Assembly: GCF_021261315.1 (NCBI RefSeq)
Contig: NZ_JAJSAX010000003.1
Coordinates: forward strand, 248,001 to 312,000
Source: Epilithonimonas sp. JDS
GTDB taxonomy: Bacteria; Bacteroidota; Bacteroidia; Flavobacteriales; Weeksellaceae
Direction: 5' to 3'
Length of the DNA: 64,000 nucleotides
Shown here piece after piece: positions 1 through 9,515 of this stretch. Each line of letters begins with the position of its first letter. Position 1 is the first letter of the stretch. The notes under the pieces are model-generated. The model saw only the letters and a list, made by a program, of their open reading frames with translations, did not search any database and was not told where the DNA came from. The position numbers and the translations under genes were made by a program.

Positions 1-166
1 AGTTTTGAAGGGCCGCAAGATCTTCTGTCGGATAACCGTCTTCGTCCGTGGTGAGCGGTAATTCAGTATATTCCCTTACGACTTCCTTGTAATTTTTATC
101 AAATAAAAAAAACTTTTTGTTGGTTTTTCCAATATCAAATACGATGGTAACCTTTTTTTTGGACAT
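1..166 (-). CDS. FGGY-family sugar kinase, N-terminal part (probable L-rhamnulokinase)
   Basis: Only the first 55 codons are inside the window; the gene runs off the left edge. The start is the ATG at 164-166. The protein begins with Met-Ser followed by four lysines and then VFDIGKTNKK, which is the first phosphate-binding strand and loop of FGGY carbohydrate kinases (actin-like fold). The gene lies 242 nt downstream of rhamnose isomerase on the same strand. By pathway logic it should phosphorylate L-rhamnulose to rhamnulose-1-phosphate, the substrate of the aldolase encoded at 1772-3874. The kinase family is seen directly; the substrate is inferred from context, since a fuculose- or xylulose-type specificity cannot be excluded from this fragment. 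Confidence 0.8.
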   Translation of the reverse strand, partial: MSKKKVTIVFDIGKTNKKFFLFDKNYKEVVREYTELPLTTDEDGYPTEDLAALQN

Positions 167-246
167 TCTTGCAATAAGTTAATTGTTGGATGACGTAATA
201 AGATTTTTCAGGTTTGAAATTAAACTTATTCTGTCAAATTAATGAT

Positions 247-331
247 CATTTAAAGGAGTGTTTAGATATCAAGAAAATCATTACTTCTTACTTTATTGAA
301 ACTTAATGCTCTAAACACTTTTCCTTAAATG
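247..331. repeat. Long inverted repeat between rhaI and the kinase gene
   Basis: The arm at 247-266 (CATTTAAAGGAGTGTTTAGA) pairs imperfectly with the arm at 310-331, separated by a 43-nt A/T-rich loop. It sits in the 242-nt gap between the rhaI stop and the kinase start. Read on the minus strand, no T-run follows the stem, so it does not look like a simple intrinsic terminator. An mRNA stability or processing structure, or a palindromic binding site, is possible. Nothing else is recognisable in this gap. Confidence 0.45.
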
Positions 332-408
332 AAAAAAAATTGAGTGGTTTATAATAAAAACTTTCAGATCGCATGAAAGCTCGAATTATCAAAATTTAAA
401 AGTGGATT

Positions 409-1686
409 TTACAATCCTGTTGCTTTCGCCCAGCCTCTTTCGGAAATCAAAGTTTCTCTTACTTTCAGATTTCTGTAAGCGGCGATTGGGTCTAATGCTG
501 CGCCAGTCTGCAATCTTGCCGCTTGCAACAACGGACGAACATCCGTTCTGTAAGCGTTCTGCAAAATATCTTGTGCGCCTACAACATCATTATTTAATTG
601 GGCAGTTTTCAAAGCTTTCTGATCAACCAAAAGTGCCTGAGCATAAGCAATTAAAATAGCTTCCAAAGATTGTAACAAATCTTCCAAAGGATCTTTGATG
701 TTATGACTAGCATCGATCATCCAAGCTGGATAAGGATTGTTTTTGTTATTTTCAATTCCATAAACTAATTCATTGAAAATCAAGAACAAAGCATAAGGTT
801 TGATAGAACCAACCGTCAAATCATCATCGCCATATTTACTGTCGTTGAAATGGAAACCACCTAATTTACCTTTGTACATCAAGGTTGCAACGATTTGCTC
901 GATATTCGTATTTGGTAAATGGTGACCAAGATCAACCAGCGTGAAAGCTCTTTCGCCACAAGCGTTTGCCAGCATGAAAGATGTTCCCCAATCCTGAATT
1001 GTTGTTGAATAGAAATTGGGTTCATAAGGTTTGTACTCGATGAATAATTTCCAGTCTTCCGGCATATCCGCGTAGATTTCTTTTAAGCTTTTTTCAGTAT
1101 TCGATAAAGCAGTTTGGAAGTTCAATTGTCCTGGAAAACTTGCACCATCAGCTAACCAAACGGTTAAACTTTTGGAGTCTAATTCTTTTCCAATTCTTAT
1201 TACTTCTTTGTTGTGTTCAACCGCGTAAGCTCTGGAATCTTCATTAACGGAGTTCAAAGAACCGAATTTATATGATTTTTGAGCGCCTGGCTGATCCTGA
1301 AAAGTGTTGGAATTCATAGCGTCAAAAACAAGTCCGTGGGATTTTGCACTTTCTTTCAAAGCACTTACATCACTTGGAATATCCCAAGGAATGTGTAAAG
1401 AAACTGCTCCTGCAGAATGCGTCAAAGCGTGAAGCAATCCAACATCATCTAATTTTTGTTCCAAAACAGCAGGTTCGCCACCGTAAGAAAATCTCCCAAA
1501 ACGAGTTCCGCCTGCGCCTAAAGCCCAACTTGGAATTGCTACTTGGAAATCGGCAATTTTGTTAACAATCTCAGAAACGTTTGCGCCTGATCTCGTAAGT
1601 TTATTTTGCAGAAAATCGAAATCTGAATTAAAGTTTTCAACGCCTACTTTGTTGTACTGATCAATAATATCTTTTCCTATTATCAT
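409..1686 (-). CDS. rhaI: L-rhamnose isomerase (Pseudomonas/Streptomyces type)
   Basis: This 425-residue TIM-barrel protein converts L-rhamnose to L-rhamnulose in the cytoplasm. It belongs to the RhaI subtype typified by Pseudomonas stutzeri (about 430 residues), not to the E. coli RhaA type. Metal-ligand positions are visible at E217 (FIEYKPYEP), D252 (TLVDLGHH), H279 (GGFHFNDSKYGDDD) and D325 (WMIDASHN). They are offset by two from the P. stutzeri residues I recall. It follows the aldolase-dehydrogenase gene by 85 nt, with a hairpin in the gap, and precedes the sugar kinase, so the three genes form the core rhamnose pathway. The family may also accept other aldoses such as L-lyxose or L-mannose. 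Confidence 0.93.
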   Translation of the reverse strand: MIIGKDIIDQYNKVGVENFNSDFDFLQNKLTRSGANVSEIVNKIADFQVAIPSWALGAGGTRFGRFSYGGEPAVLEQKLDDVGLLHALTHSAGAVSLHIPWDIPSDVSALKESAKSHGLVFDAMNSNTFQDQPGAQKSYKFGSLNSVNEDSRAYAVEHNKEVIRIGKELDSKSLTVWLADGASFPGQLNFQTALSNTEKSLKEIYADMPEDWKLFIEYKPYEPNFYSTTIQDWGTSFMLANACGERAFTLVDLGHHLPNTNIEQIVATLMYKGKLGGFHFNDSKYGDDDLTVGSIKPYALFLIFNELVYGIENNKNNPYPAWMIDASHNIKDPLEDLLQSLEAILIAYAQALLVDQKALKTAQLNNDVVGAQDILQNAYRTDVRPLLQAARLQTGAALDPIAAYRNLKVRETLISERGWAKATGL

Positions 1687-1706
1687 GATATATCTTAAAA
1701 TTTTAA

Positions 1707-1739
1707 AATTGAAAGCTTACCTGAAGCAAGCCTTCAATT
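1707..1739 (-). terminator. Intercistronic hairpin between aldolase fusion and rhaI
   Basis: AATTGAAAGCTT (1707-1718) faces AAGCCTTCAATT (1728-1739), a 12-bp stem with one mismatch and a 9-nt loop. On the minus strand it is followed by a T-rich stretch without a long U-run. It lies between two genes of one pathway, so partial termination or mRNA end protection is more likely than full termination. Confidence 0.4.
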
Positions 1740-1771
1740 TATTAAAATAAAAACCTTCTAAAAAATTAAAT

Positions 1772-3874
1772 TTATCTTGGGAACGCATTCGCCATTCCGC
1801 CATCTACATTGATGATATTCCCTGTTGTTTTGTCAAGAATGGCAACACAAGCGAAAACGCCGTTTGCAATATCTTCAGGAAGAATAATTTCGTTTAATAA
1901 ATTTCTTTTGGCGTAAAATGCCGGTAATTCTTCTACAGAAATTCCGTTTGCTTTTGCACGGCCTTCTGCCCACGAACCTTCCCAGATTTTACTTCCGACG
2001 ATCACACCGTCAGGATTTACGACATTGACTCTGATTTTATCAGCTGCCAATTCTGCCGCCAATAATCTTGTCATGTGCTGTTGAGCCGCTTTTGCAGTTC
2101 CGTAAGCTACGTTATTTGGTCCTGCAACCAAGCCATTTTTACTGGCAATGTTGACGATATCACCTCCAAGATTTTGTTTTTTCATAATTTCAGTTCCGTT
2201 CTTTGCGATTAAGAACTGACCTTTAACCAAAACATTTTCCAGAAGATCCCAATCTTTTGTAGTCGTATCTTCCAAAGATTTAGAAATCGCCAAACCAGCA
2301 GAGTGAACCAAAATATCTACACCTCCAAACGCTAAAACAGTTTCTTTGAAAGCACTTGCAATATCTTCTTCATTCGTCACATCGCACTGAACAGCGATTG
2401 CCTGATCTTTGCTGTATTTTGCAGTAACAGCTTCCGCCGCTTCGTGATTAAGGTCTGTGAAAACTACCACTGCACCTTCCGCTACCATTTTATCAGCGAT
2501 TGCCTGTCCTATTCCGCCGCCTGCGCCTGTCACGATCGCAATTTTTCTGGACAATGGTTTTTCCTTCGGCATTCTTTGAAGTTTTGCTTCTTCCAACAAC
2601 CAATATTCGATGTCGAATGCTTCCTGTCTTGGCAAAGATGTGTATTGAGAAATAGCTTCTGCGCCTCTCATTACGTTGATTGCATTCACATAAAATTCGT
2701 TTGCAACACGCGTTGTCTGCTTATCTTTTGAGAAACTGAACATTCCAACGCCTGGATAAATGATGATCACCGGATTCGGGTCACGCATTGCAGGGCTGTT
2801 TGGATGCTTGCAAGTTTCGTAATATTCGTTGTACTCTTGTCTGTATTGTTCGAAAAGCGGATTTAATTTTTCAAGAATGGCTTTAGAATCAGACAAATCT
2901 TCATTCTTATCTAAAGTTAAAACCAAAGGCTGAATTTTAGTTCTCAAAAAGTGATCCGGGCAAGAAGTTCCAAGTGGAGCTAATCTTTCCAAATCATTAC
3001 TGTTGATATATTCCAAAACAACTTCACTGTCTGTAAAATGACCAACCATTCTGTTTTCAGAAGACGCTAAACCTCTTAACAAAGGCATAATTTGAGCAGC
3101 TTTGTTTTTACGATCGTCGGATGGAAGAGATTCCACTTTTTGACCACCGAAAACCTGACCATTTTCTTCGATTTTTTTAGCGATGTATTCAGAAGCCATT
3201 TCGATCACTTCCAAACTGTTGATATAAGATTCGTAAGATGTATCGCCCCAAGTGAAAAGTCCGTGGCTTCCTAGGATGATTCCTCTGATTCCAGGATTAT
3301 CTGCCAGACATTTTTCCAACTGTAAACCTAAATCAAAACCAGGACGCTGCCAAGGCACCCAACCCATTGTGTCTCCCCAGATTTCTTTTGTAATTGCTTC
3401 GCTGTCTTTTGCAGCAGCAACTGCAATCAAAGCATCCGGATGAAGGTGATCGATATGTTTGAAAGGTAAAAGTCCGTGAAGTGGTGTATCAATTGAAGGT
3501 GCTTTGCTGTCCAAATCGAAAATACAGTGATCGAATAAACCTACCATTCTGTCTTCGTCAGCTAAACCGCCGTACACATTTTTAAGATTTCTCAATCTTT
3601 CTGTGTACAAACCTGCGATTCCTTTTCTTGTTAAAGTTCCGATGTCGCCACCTGAACCTTTAACCCACATTACTTCAACCTCTTCATTTGTCAATGGATC
3701 TTTCTCAATAGTTTTACAGCTGGTGTTTCCTCCACCGTAATTTGTAATTCTAAGATCAGCTCCTAATATGTTTGAACGGTACAAAAACAAAGCAACCTGA
3801 TCATCTCCAAAAGATGCTGCTTTCTCCTCGTCCCATAAATAATCTACGTATTTGAATGTTTTTACGTTTTCCAT
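1772..3874 (-). CDS. Bifunctional rhamnulose-1-phosphate aldolase / L-lactaldehyde dehydrogenase
   Basis: A 700-residue cytoplasmic fusion. Residues 1 to about 240 form a class II aldolase/adducin domain, with HIDHLHPD (about 140-147) and GSHGLFTWG (H204) supplying the metal-site histidines. After a spacer, residues 440-700 form a short-chain dehydrogenase with TGAGGGIG (449-456) and the YGTAK catalytic motif near residue 590. The aldolase splits L-rhamnulose-1-phosphate to DHAP and L-lactaldehyde; the SDR domain is thought to oxidise the lactaldehyde to lactate. This RhaE/RhaW-type fusion is known in Bacteroidetes, Bacillus and Rhizobium. It is the first gene of a unit with rhaI and the kinase, 50 nt downstream of a TGCGGGATGC operator and a perfect -7 element. 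Confidence 0.92.
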   Translation of the reverse strand: MENVKTFKYVDYLWDEEKAASFGDDQVALFLYRSNILGADLRITNYGGGNTSCKTIEKDPLTNEEVEVMWVKGSGGDIGTLTRKGIAGLYTERLRNLKNVYGGLADEDRMVGLFDHCIFDLDSKAPSIDTPLHGLLPFKHIDHLHPDALIAVAAAKDSEAITKEIWGDTMGWVPWQRPGFDLGLQLEKCLADNPGIRGIILGSHGLFTWGDTSYESYINSLEVIEMASEYIAKKIEENGQVFGGQKVESLPSDDRKNKAAQIMPLLRGLASSENRMVGHFTDSEVVLEYINSNDLERLAPLGTSCPDHFLRTKIQPLVLTLDKNEDLSDSKAILEKLNPLFEQYRQEYNEYYETCKHPNSPAMRDPNPVIIIYPGVGMFSFSKDKQTTRVANEFYVNAINVMRGAEAISQYTSLPRQEAFDIEYWLLEEAKLQRMPKEKPLSRKIAIVTGAGGGIGQAIADKMVAEGAVVVFTDLNHEAAEAVTAKYSKDQAIAVQCDVTNEEDIASAFKETVLAFGGVDILVHSAGLAISKSLEDTTTKDWDLLENVLVKGQFLIAKNGTEIMKKQNLGGDIVNIASKNGLVAGPNNVAYGTAKAAQQHMTRLLAAELAADKIRVNVVNPDGVIVGSKIWEGSWAEGRAKANGISVEELPAFYAKRNLLNEIILPEDIANGVFACVAILDKTTGNIINVDGGMANAFPR

Positions 3875-3897
3875 TTTTATTATTTCTTAATTTTTAT

Positions 3898-3944
3898 CAA
3901 AAGTAGAATGTTCAACTTTTTATAGCATCCCGCACTGTACTGAT
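3898..3944 (-). promoter_or_regulatory. Rhamnose-regulon operator and promoter for the aldolase operon
   Basis: Minus-strand site at 3944-3925: a weak half ATCAGTACAG followed by a strong half TGCGGGATGC. Exactly 19 nt further on is TACTTTTG (3905-3898), a perfect match to the Bacteroidetes TAnnTTTG -7 element. The same layout recurs at four other transcription units in the window. The operator occupies the -33 region, as expected for an activator that replaces a weak upstream promoter element. Confidence 0.65.
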
Positions 3945-3980
3945 GAATGGTTTATTTAAAATAAAATTAACATTGTTTTA

Positions 3981-4036
3981 AATTAAAACTCAACACATTT
4001 TTTACAAAAGCTGTATGTCATATGTTGAGTTTAATT
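3981..4036 (-). terminator. Long-stem hairpin downstream of the susD-like gene
   Basis: AATTAAAACTCAACA (3981-3995) pairs with TGTTGAGTTTAATT (4023-4036), about 14 bp with one bulged A and a 27-nt loop. It begins 32 nt after the stop of the susD-like gene at 4069 and precedes the aldolase promoter. A T-rich tract follows on the minus strand. A terminator is the simplest reading. Confidence 0.5.
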
Positions 4037-4068
4037 GAAAAATTTATTTAACTATTGCTTATTGATCG

Positions 4069-6144
4069 TTAGTAACCAGGAAGTTGAGTCAAATTTGGAT
4101 TATCCACCATTGGATGTCCTGCAGAAGCAGAAGCAAAAGGCAGCAACTCAGTTTTGTTTGGTACAAATCCGTAAAAAAGACCATCTCCGTTCCCTTCGAT
4201 CCAGTCCGGATATTTTCCGCCATTTTCGGAAGAAGCGGTTGGTTTTGTATAAATGATAGCTCCAACCTGTATTACACCAGCTGTACCAGCCAAGAAACCA
4301 ACCGTTTTTTTCGCATTGGTATTGAAAGTACTGCTGTATGCCTGGAACATATTGGCTGGATAGAATTTGTCATCAGCAGCTACAGTCATACCGTTTGCAG
4401 TTGCAATACCTCTTAAAGTCGTTTGATAAGCATTATAATTTGCATTATTAGTTCCGGCAGATGTAGGAACCGCAAGAACTGCTGCAATCTGAGCGGGATT
4501 AGTTAAATCTACGTAAGGGACTTGTAAAATCGGATCTCCATAGATCTGTGCATTTTTCTGGAATTTGTAGAGACGATAAACAGGTGTATTTGCATACGCG
4601 CCAGTACGATCTGAAAGATTTTTCATGGCTTGTCTTGTAGCGTATATTTCAGTCGCAATTTTATTCATTCTGGTTAAATCTGTACGTAGATTGAATTCTC
4701 CTGCAAATTCCCATTTACGCTCCTGAACAATTGCATCATCGAATGCAGACTGATTTGCAGGTGCGGGAAGATTTCCAATACCGGCGCGTGTTCTTACCTG
4801 CATTAAAGCAGCAGTTCCTGCGGCAGTAGGACCATTATTCAAATAATTTTGAGTTTCAGCATACATTAATAATACATCAGCGTATCTGAGAACAGGTACA
4901 TTTAAGTTACGTGCATCTGCTGCCTGAGGAGCTACACACCAGCCCATTCTGAATTTTCCGGCCAAAATACAAGAAAATGTAGTGCCTGCATTGACCCAAG
5001 TATCCGTGGCATTTCCAGAATTCAGGAAATAAACACTGTAAGAAGTACAGGAAACATCTCTACGAGTATCGCCGGGTCTGAAAGACAAGTAATAAGTAGG
5101 TAATACAAATTGTAATGCTTTACGGGAACCGTATGTTCCACCACGTGAACCCTCCATTGCATACACTCCGAAACCTGAATTGGTATTCGGTCCGTAATTG
5201 GCAAGATGCCACAGCATTTCCGGATTACTTACTGCAAATTTTCTCTGGCAGAAGTTGTACCATAAAGCTTCGAATCCACTTTTACCACCTTGAGCCTGTA
5301 CAAGACTTGCTGTCCCACCATTTATAACAGCTGAAGCTGCGTTATCTGCAATTTGGTAAAGTTCTCTTACTCTTGTATTGTCACTTCTTCGAGACATTGT
5401 ACCCGGTGCTCCTGTATTAAGATCCCATCTCAGTGAATAACCCGCAGCATACAAGGCAATTCTTGCCAATAGTGCATTACCGCCAGCTTTTGTCAAACGC
5501 TCTGTGGTTCCAGTAGTTGGCAAATCATTTACAGATTCCTGCATATCTGCAATCACACGGTCATAAATACCATCACGTGGTGAACGTTTTGGGTATAATG
5601 TATTTGGGTCATTTGGATCTGCTTCTTCAAGAGGTATCCAAACTGCGGGAACATCACCATAGACTCTGATCAAATTATAATAACAAAATGCACGAATGGC
5701 TTTAACTTCTGCTAATAACGAGTTGCGTTTTTCACTTACAGGCATCTGACCTAGTCTGCTGATCGCTATATTTGTTTTTTCTATGCTGGCGTACATAGCT
5801 GCATAAATTCCTGTAACAGTATTAGGCGTTTTTGCATCGTACTGATAATTGCAGATATTATATTTGGAATTATTGGTCGTCCCATCTTCAGCAGAATGTA
5901 TAACTGTGTCCCCAGCTCCCAACTGATAATACATTTCTGTTGGTATCAAACTTCTGTAACAGCCTTGCACAAACATATCTGCGGTATCTAGACTTAGAAA
6001 TACTGTATCTGTACTAGCGATATTTGTCGCAGGCTGATCCAAAAAATCTTCGCTGCAAGAATTGATAAATACGCCTGCAATTAAAAAGGATGGAATGACT
6101 ACCAATCTCTTTAAAAGTATAGATTTATTAATTATATTTTTCAT
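4069..6144 (-). CDS. SusD/RagB-family outer-membrane glycan-binding lipoprotein
   Basis: A 691-residue surface lipoprotein. The signal peptide ends in a lipobox-like INSC with Cys30 as the lipidation site. The N-terminal SusD motif region (SEDFLDQPATN) and the family's late motif (VPVLRYADVLLMYAETQNYLNNG, near residues 420-442) are clear. SusD proteins cap the paired SusC barrel and hand oligosaccharides to it. The gene follows its SusC partner by 10 nt. It is somewhat long for the family, which usually has 500-650 residues. The ligand is inferred from the locus to be a rhamnose-containing pectin fragment; the sequence itself does not show specificity. Confidence 0.93.
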   Translation of the reverse strand: MKNIINKSILLKRLVVIPSFLIAGVFINSCSEDFLDQPATNIASTDTVFLSLDTADMFVQGCYRSLIPTEMYYQLGAGDTVIHSAEDGTTNNSKYNICNYQYDAKTPNTVTGIYAAMYASIEKTNIAISRLGQMPVSEKRNSLLAEVKAIRAFCYYNLIRVYGDVPAVWIPLEEADPNDPNTLYPKRSPRDGIYDRVIADMQESVNDLPTTGTTERLTKAGGNALLARIALYAAGYSLRWDLNTGAPGTMSRRSDNTRVRELYQIADNAASAVINGGTASLVQAQGGKSGFEALWYNFCQRKFAVSNPEMLWHLANYGPNTNSGFGVYAMEGSRGGTYGSRKALQFVLPTYYLSFRPGDTRRDVSCTSYSVYFLNSGNATDTWVNAGTTFSCILAGKFRMGWCVAPQAADARNLNVPVLRYADVLLMYAETQNYLNNGPTAAGTAALMQVRTRAGIGNLPAPANQSAFDDAIVQERKWEFAGEFNLRTDLTRMNKIATEIYATRQAMKNLSDRTGAYANTPVYRLYKFQKNAQIYGDPILQVPYVDLTNPAQIAAVLAVPTSAGTNNANYNAYQTTLRGIATANGMTVAADDKFYPANMFQAYSSTFNTNAKKTVGFLAGTAGVIQVGAIIYTKPTASSENGGKYPDWIEGNGDGLFYGFVPNKTELLPFASASAGHPMVDNPNLTQLPGY

Positions 6145-6154
6145 TTTTTTAAAT

Positions 6155-9100
6155 TTAAAAAGTTAGATTGATACCAAGAACGTAACTTCTTGAGCGTGGG
6201 AAGGAAGATGTATCATAGCCTGGCGTCACTGCAACACCACTTGCAGCAGAAACTTCCGGGTCGTAACCTGAATAACCAGTAATTGTCGCTAAGTTATTAA
6301 CGGTGACGTAAATACGAGCATTTGCTACTGAAATACTTTGCAAAAATTCTCGATTCAAACTGTAACCCAGTGTCAACATTGCTATTCTCAGATAAGAGCC
6401 ATCTTCTACATAATATGATGACGGATAGGTAATGTTAGCTGTATTTGTATTACTTAAGCTCCACAGGCTTGAACTTTCATTAGGATTAAGTTCTTTTAGT
6501 CTCACAAGATTGTTTGTTGCAACTCCTGTATTGGGATCAATCAGATGATAGAAATTGCTTCCAAATTCTGTAGGGACGTTCTGATAAAGAGCATACGGAC
6601 TCAAACTTTGCTTTGTAGCATTATAAACATCGCCTCCAACGCTGAATTTCATAAATACTGCCAAATCAAAACCTTTGTAAGAAAAATTATTGCTGATCCC
6701 ACCAATAAAGTCAGGTGTTCCGTTTCCTATTTTCACCAATTTTCTAGTGAACTGATCTCCCGCAGCATTATCCGCAGCAAATTTCATATCTCCCGGTTTA
6801 GGCGTTCCTGTTGCTGGTTTTACCACGCCTGGCTTCAAAGTAAGCGTTCCGTTGGCAGCTTGGGTAAAATCATCTGTCGTGTAAACGCCTTGATAAACAT
6901 AACCGTACATATCACCTAGTTGCTCTCCTAAATTTGCATAATAAGTTACTACTCCTGCCCTATTACTTCCAACACTGAATGTTTTGAATAATTGACCCTG
7001 TTCCAAAGCTATTACTTTAGACTTATTAAAGCCAATATTTGCATCTGTTGACCATCTGAAGTCTTGAGATTTTAAATTGATGGAGTTAAGTGTAAACTCC
7101 ATACCACGATTACGCATCGCACCAATATTCTGTTGCTGTCTTGTGTAGCCTGATGATACTGGCAATAAAGCATCAAGCAACATTTTGCTTACGTTGTTGT
7201 TGTACCATTCGGAGGTCAACTTGATTCTGTTATTAAATAAAGCTAGATCTATCCCGATATTGGTTGATTTCATTTCTTCCCACTGGATATATGGATTCCC
7301 CAATCTGTTACCAGTAGTGTAAACAGGATTTCCAGGGGTGTTATTAATCGGGTAATCAGTCAATGCAAGATTAGTAGTGTACAAGCTGTTTGAAATATCA
7401 TCATTACCGGCAATACCATATTCTCCCCTGAATTTTAACTCGTTGATTATATTACTGAGTTTGCTGTTTTTCCAAAAACTCTCCTGAGAAAGACGCCACG
7501 CCAATGCACCTGATGGAAACAATGCTCTTTTATTTTTAGGTCCAAATTTAGAAGAACCGTCATCACGTATTGTAGCCGTCAACAAATAGCGATCGTCATA
7601 ATTGTAGTTAACACGACCAAAGTATGAACTTGTACTTTTGGTAGATCGGCTTGCATCTTTGTCAGCAACTGTTGCATTTGTAATATCATCCAGTCCAAAA
7701 TTAACGACAGGGAACTTAATCAGTCTCATACTGTTGCCTTCTGATTCCTGAAAGATGGATTCCTGACCGACTAAAGCAGTAAGCTTATGTTTTTCACCAA
7801 ATGTTTTATTATATGTTAATGTATTTGTGATTTGATAGCGGTATGATTCGCTGTTATCTATATTTCCATTAATACCGGTATTTACAGGATCTGTAAGAAA
7901 CGCACGCGAGTTTTCGTCTGCGAATGACATTGATTTACTGTTGTTCCAATTGTATGATCCGGCAGTTCTGAAGGTAAAGTTTTTGAGAAAGTCAAATTCG
8001 ATCCCCGCATTTGCCAAGAATGTTCTTGAACGTTTGTTGGAAATCGATGCTCTAGTTTCGATGAATGGATTTTCTGTGTCAAAACTAGAATCTAATCCCG
8101 AATAGTCGCCAAAAGTCTGTGTGTTGAATAATTCATCCTGAGTAAATCTGGTTCCACCGGTAATAGGTTGAAGAAGTATCTTTTTCATTCCGGAGTAGGC
8201 ACCGCCACCATAGGTAGAAGTTCCTGTAAACATACTCCCAAAATCTACTCTAATCCCTTTGTAAAGTTCTGAATTTACATTTACACGAAGTGAATTTCGC
8301 TTGTCGCTGAAGTTTTCCAACAATCCTTTCTGATCATTGAAATTATAACTGATGAAAGCCTGTGTTTTCTCATTTCCTACAGAAATGTTAACATTATGAT
8401 TCTGAGTAACGCCGGTACCACCGAGCATTTTTTCCTGCCAGTCCAAAGCTGGTGCATTGGCATAACGGTTATTTATCCGATTGAATACACCTGTGTAAAA
8501 TCCCGGAGAATCTGTACCCAAGCTATTATCGAACACGTTGCTCCACTGTGTGGCTTTACCTCCAAGCTGAGCCAATTCATATTGATATTTTACATAATCT
8601 TCCGGATTGGAAAGCATATCCAGTTTTTTGGAAAGCATATCAAAACTCATAAATGAGTTATAATTAATCGTGGTTTTTCCTTTTTTACCGCTTTTAGTCT
8701 TAATAACAATAATTCCATTAGCACCACGAGCACCATAGATCGCAATCGCTGAGGCACCTTTCAGTACATTTATACTTTCGATGTCATTTGGATTGATGAT
8801 GTTCAGTGCGCCATCCAATTGGAAACCATCCACAATATATAATGGCTCAGTTCCCTGCGTGATAGAAGCACCACCACGAACGGTAACATTGGCACTAGCT
8901 CCGGGCGCACCGCCTGCCGTCACAATATTAAGACCTGCCGCCCTGCCTTGAAGCGCCTGCAAAGCATTCATCGCAGGTGTTGCCGCCAAATCTTTTGCAG
9001 AAACCGAAGAGACAGATCCTGTGAGGTCTGATTTCTTTACAGTACCGTAACCGATCACGACTACTTCTTCGATCTCTTTAGTCCTTACATTTGCAGTATC

Positions 9101-9196
9101 AGTTGGTGTCTGCTGTGCCAAGAGGAAACTTGATGTAAGCAAAACTGCCGGAAAGACAATTCGCTTAATATCCTTGTGTTTAATTATTAAAGACAT
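6155..9196 (-). CDS. SusC/RagA-family TonB-dependent oligosaccharide transporter
   Basis: A 1013-residue outer-membrane barrel. A signal peptide ending near LLAQQ is followed by a short linker and the family's conserved EEVVVIGYGTVKKSDLTGSV segment, then the plug domain with the LYIVDGF region, and a long C-terminal barrel ending ...LGINLTF with a terminal Phe. The usual N-terminal carboxypeptidase-regulatory-like domain of about 75 residues is absent, so the plug starts near residue 50. It energises import through TonB together with the SusD lipoprotein that follows. Its own operator and promoter lie at 9246-9292, so this pair is a separate unit from the upstream SusCD pair. Confidence 0.94.
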   Translation of the reverse strand: MSLIIKHKDIKRIVFPAVLLTSSFLLAQQTPTDTANVRTKEIEEVVVIGYGTVKKSDLTGSVSSVSAKDLAATPAMNALQALQGRAAGLNIVTAGGAPGASANVTVRGGASITQGTEPLYIVDGFQLDGALNIINPNDIESINVLKGASAIAIYGARGANGIIVIKTKSGKKGKTTINYNSFMSFDMLSKKLDMLSNPEDYVKYQYELAQLGGKATQWSNVFDNSLGTDSPGFYTGVFNRINNRYANAPALDWQEKMLGGTGVTQNHNVNISVGNEKTQAFISYNFNDQKGLLENFSDKRNSLRVNVNSELYKGIRVDFGSMFTGTSTYGGGAYSGMKKILLQPITGGTRFTQDELFNTQTFGDYSGLDSSFDTENPFIETRASISNKRSRTFLANAGIEFDFLKNFTFRTAGSYNWNNSKSMSFADENSRAFLTDPVNTGINGNIDNSESYRYQITNTLTYNKTFGEKHKLTALVGQESIFQESEGNSMRLIKFPVVNFGLDDITNATVADKDASRSTKSTSSYFGRVNYNYDDRYLLTATIRDDGSSKFGPKNKRALFPSGALAWRLSQESFWKNSKLSNIINELKFRGEYGIAGNDDISNSLYTTNLALTDYPINNTPGNPVYTTGNRLGNPYIQWEEMKSTNIGIDLALFNNRIKLTSEWYNNNVSKMLLDALLPVSSGYTRQQQNIGAMRNRGMEFTLNSINLKSQDFRWSTDANIGFNKSKVIALEQGQLFKTFSVGSNRAGVVTYYANLGEQLGDMYGYVYQGVYTTDDFTQAANGTLTLKPGVVKPATGTPKPGDMKFAADNAAGDQFTRKLVKIGNGTPDFIGGISNNFSYKGFDLAVFMKFSVGGDVYNATKQSLSPYALYQNVPTEFGSNFYHLIDPNTGVATNNLVRLKELNPNESSSLWSLSNTNTANITYPSSYYVEDGSYLRIAMLTLGYSLNREFLQSISVANARIYVTVNNLATITGYSGYDPEVSAASGVAVTPGYDTSSFPRSRSYVLGINLTF

Positions 9197-9245
9197 ATTA
9201 TATTAATTTTTTTTTAAATTTTATTGACACTAATTTATTATGTCA

Positions 9246-9292
9246 CCAAAGTACAGTCTTAAACAAATTCCCGCATCCTGCCTTATCCTGCA
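9246..9292 (-). promoter_or_regulatory. Rhamnose-regulon operator and promoter for SusCD pair 2
   Basis: Minus-strand tandem repeat TGCAGGATAA-GGCAGGATGC at 9292-9273, followed after exactly 19 nt by TACTTTGG (9253-9246), one mismatch from TAnnTTTG. The -7 element is 50 nt before the SusC start codon. This is one of the two best copies of the motif shared by five promoters in the window. Confidence 0.7.
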
Positions 9293-9451
9293 ATTGTTAA
9301 AAAAAACATAAAATATATAAAATACTGTAAATCAATTAATTAAAAATTATGCTAACAATATAAGTTTAGTTTAGGTAGTAGATATTTTAATAATCTCATA
9401 TTTGTGATTTGCCAAATTCTGCATAGATTTCTAATATATTTGAATTTTAGT

Positions 9452-9486
9452 CAAAAAAAAGCGGGAAATAAAATCTATTTCCCGCT
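9452..9486 (-). terminator. Rho-independent terminator after SusCD pair 1
   Basis: AGCGGGAAAT (9460-9469) and ATTTCCCGCT (9477-9486) form a perfect 10-bp stem with a 7-nt loop. On the minus strand the stem is followed directly by eight T residues. It lies 30 nt downstream of the susD-like stop at 9516 and separates the two SusCD transcription units. The 319-nt gap 9197-9515 holds this terminator and the next operon's promoter; the rest is A/T-rich with nothing else seen. Confidence 0.9.
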
Positions 9487-9515
9487 CTTGATTTGTTTTT
9501 AATTAAAAATCATAA

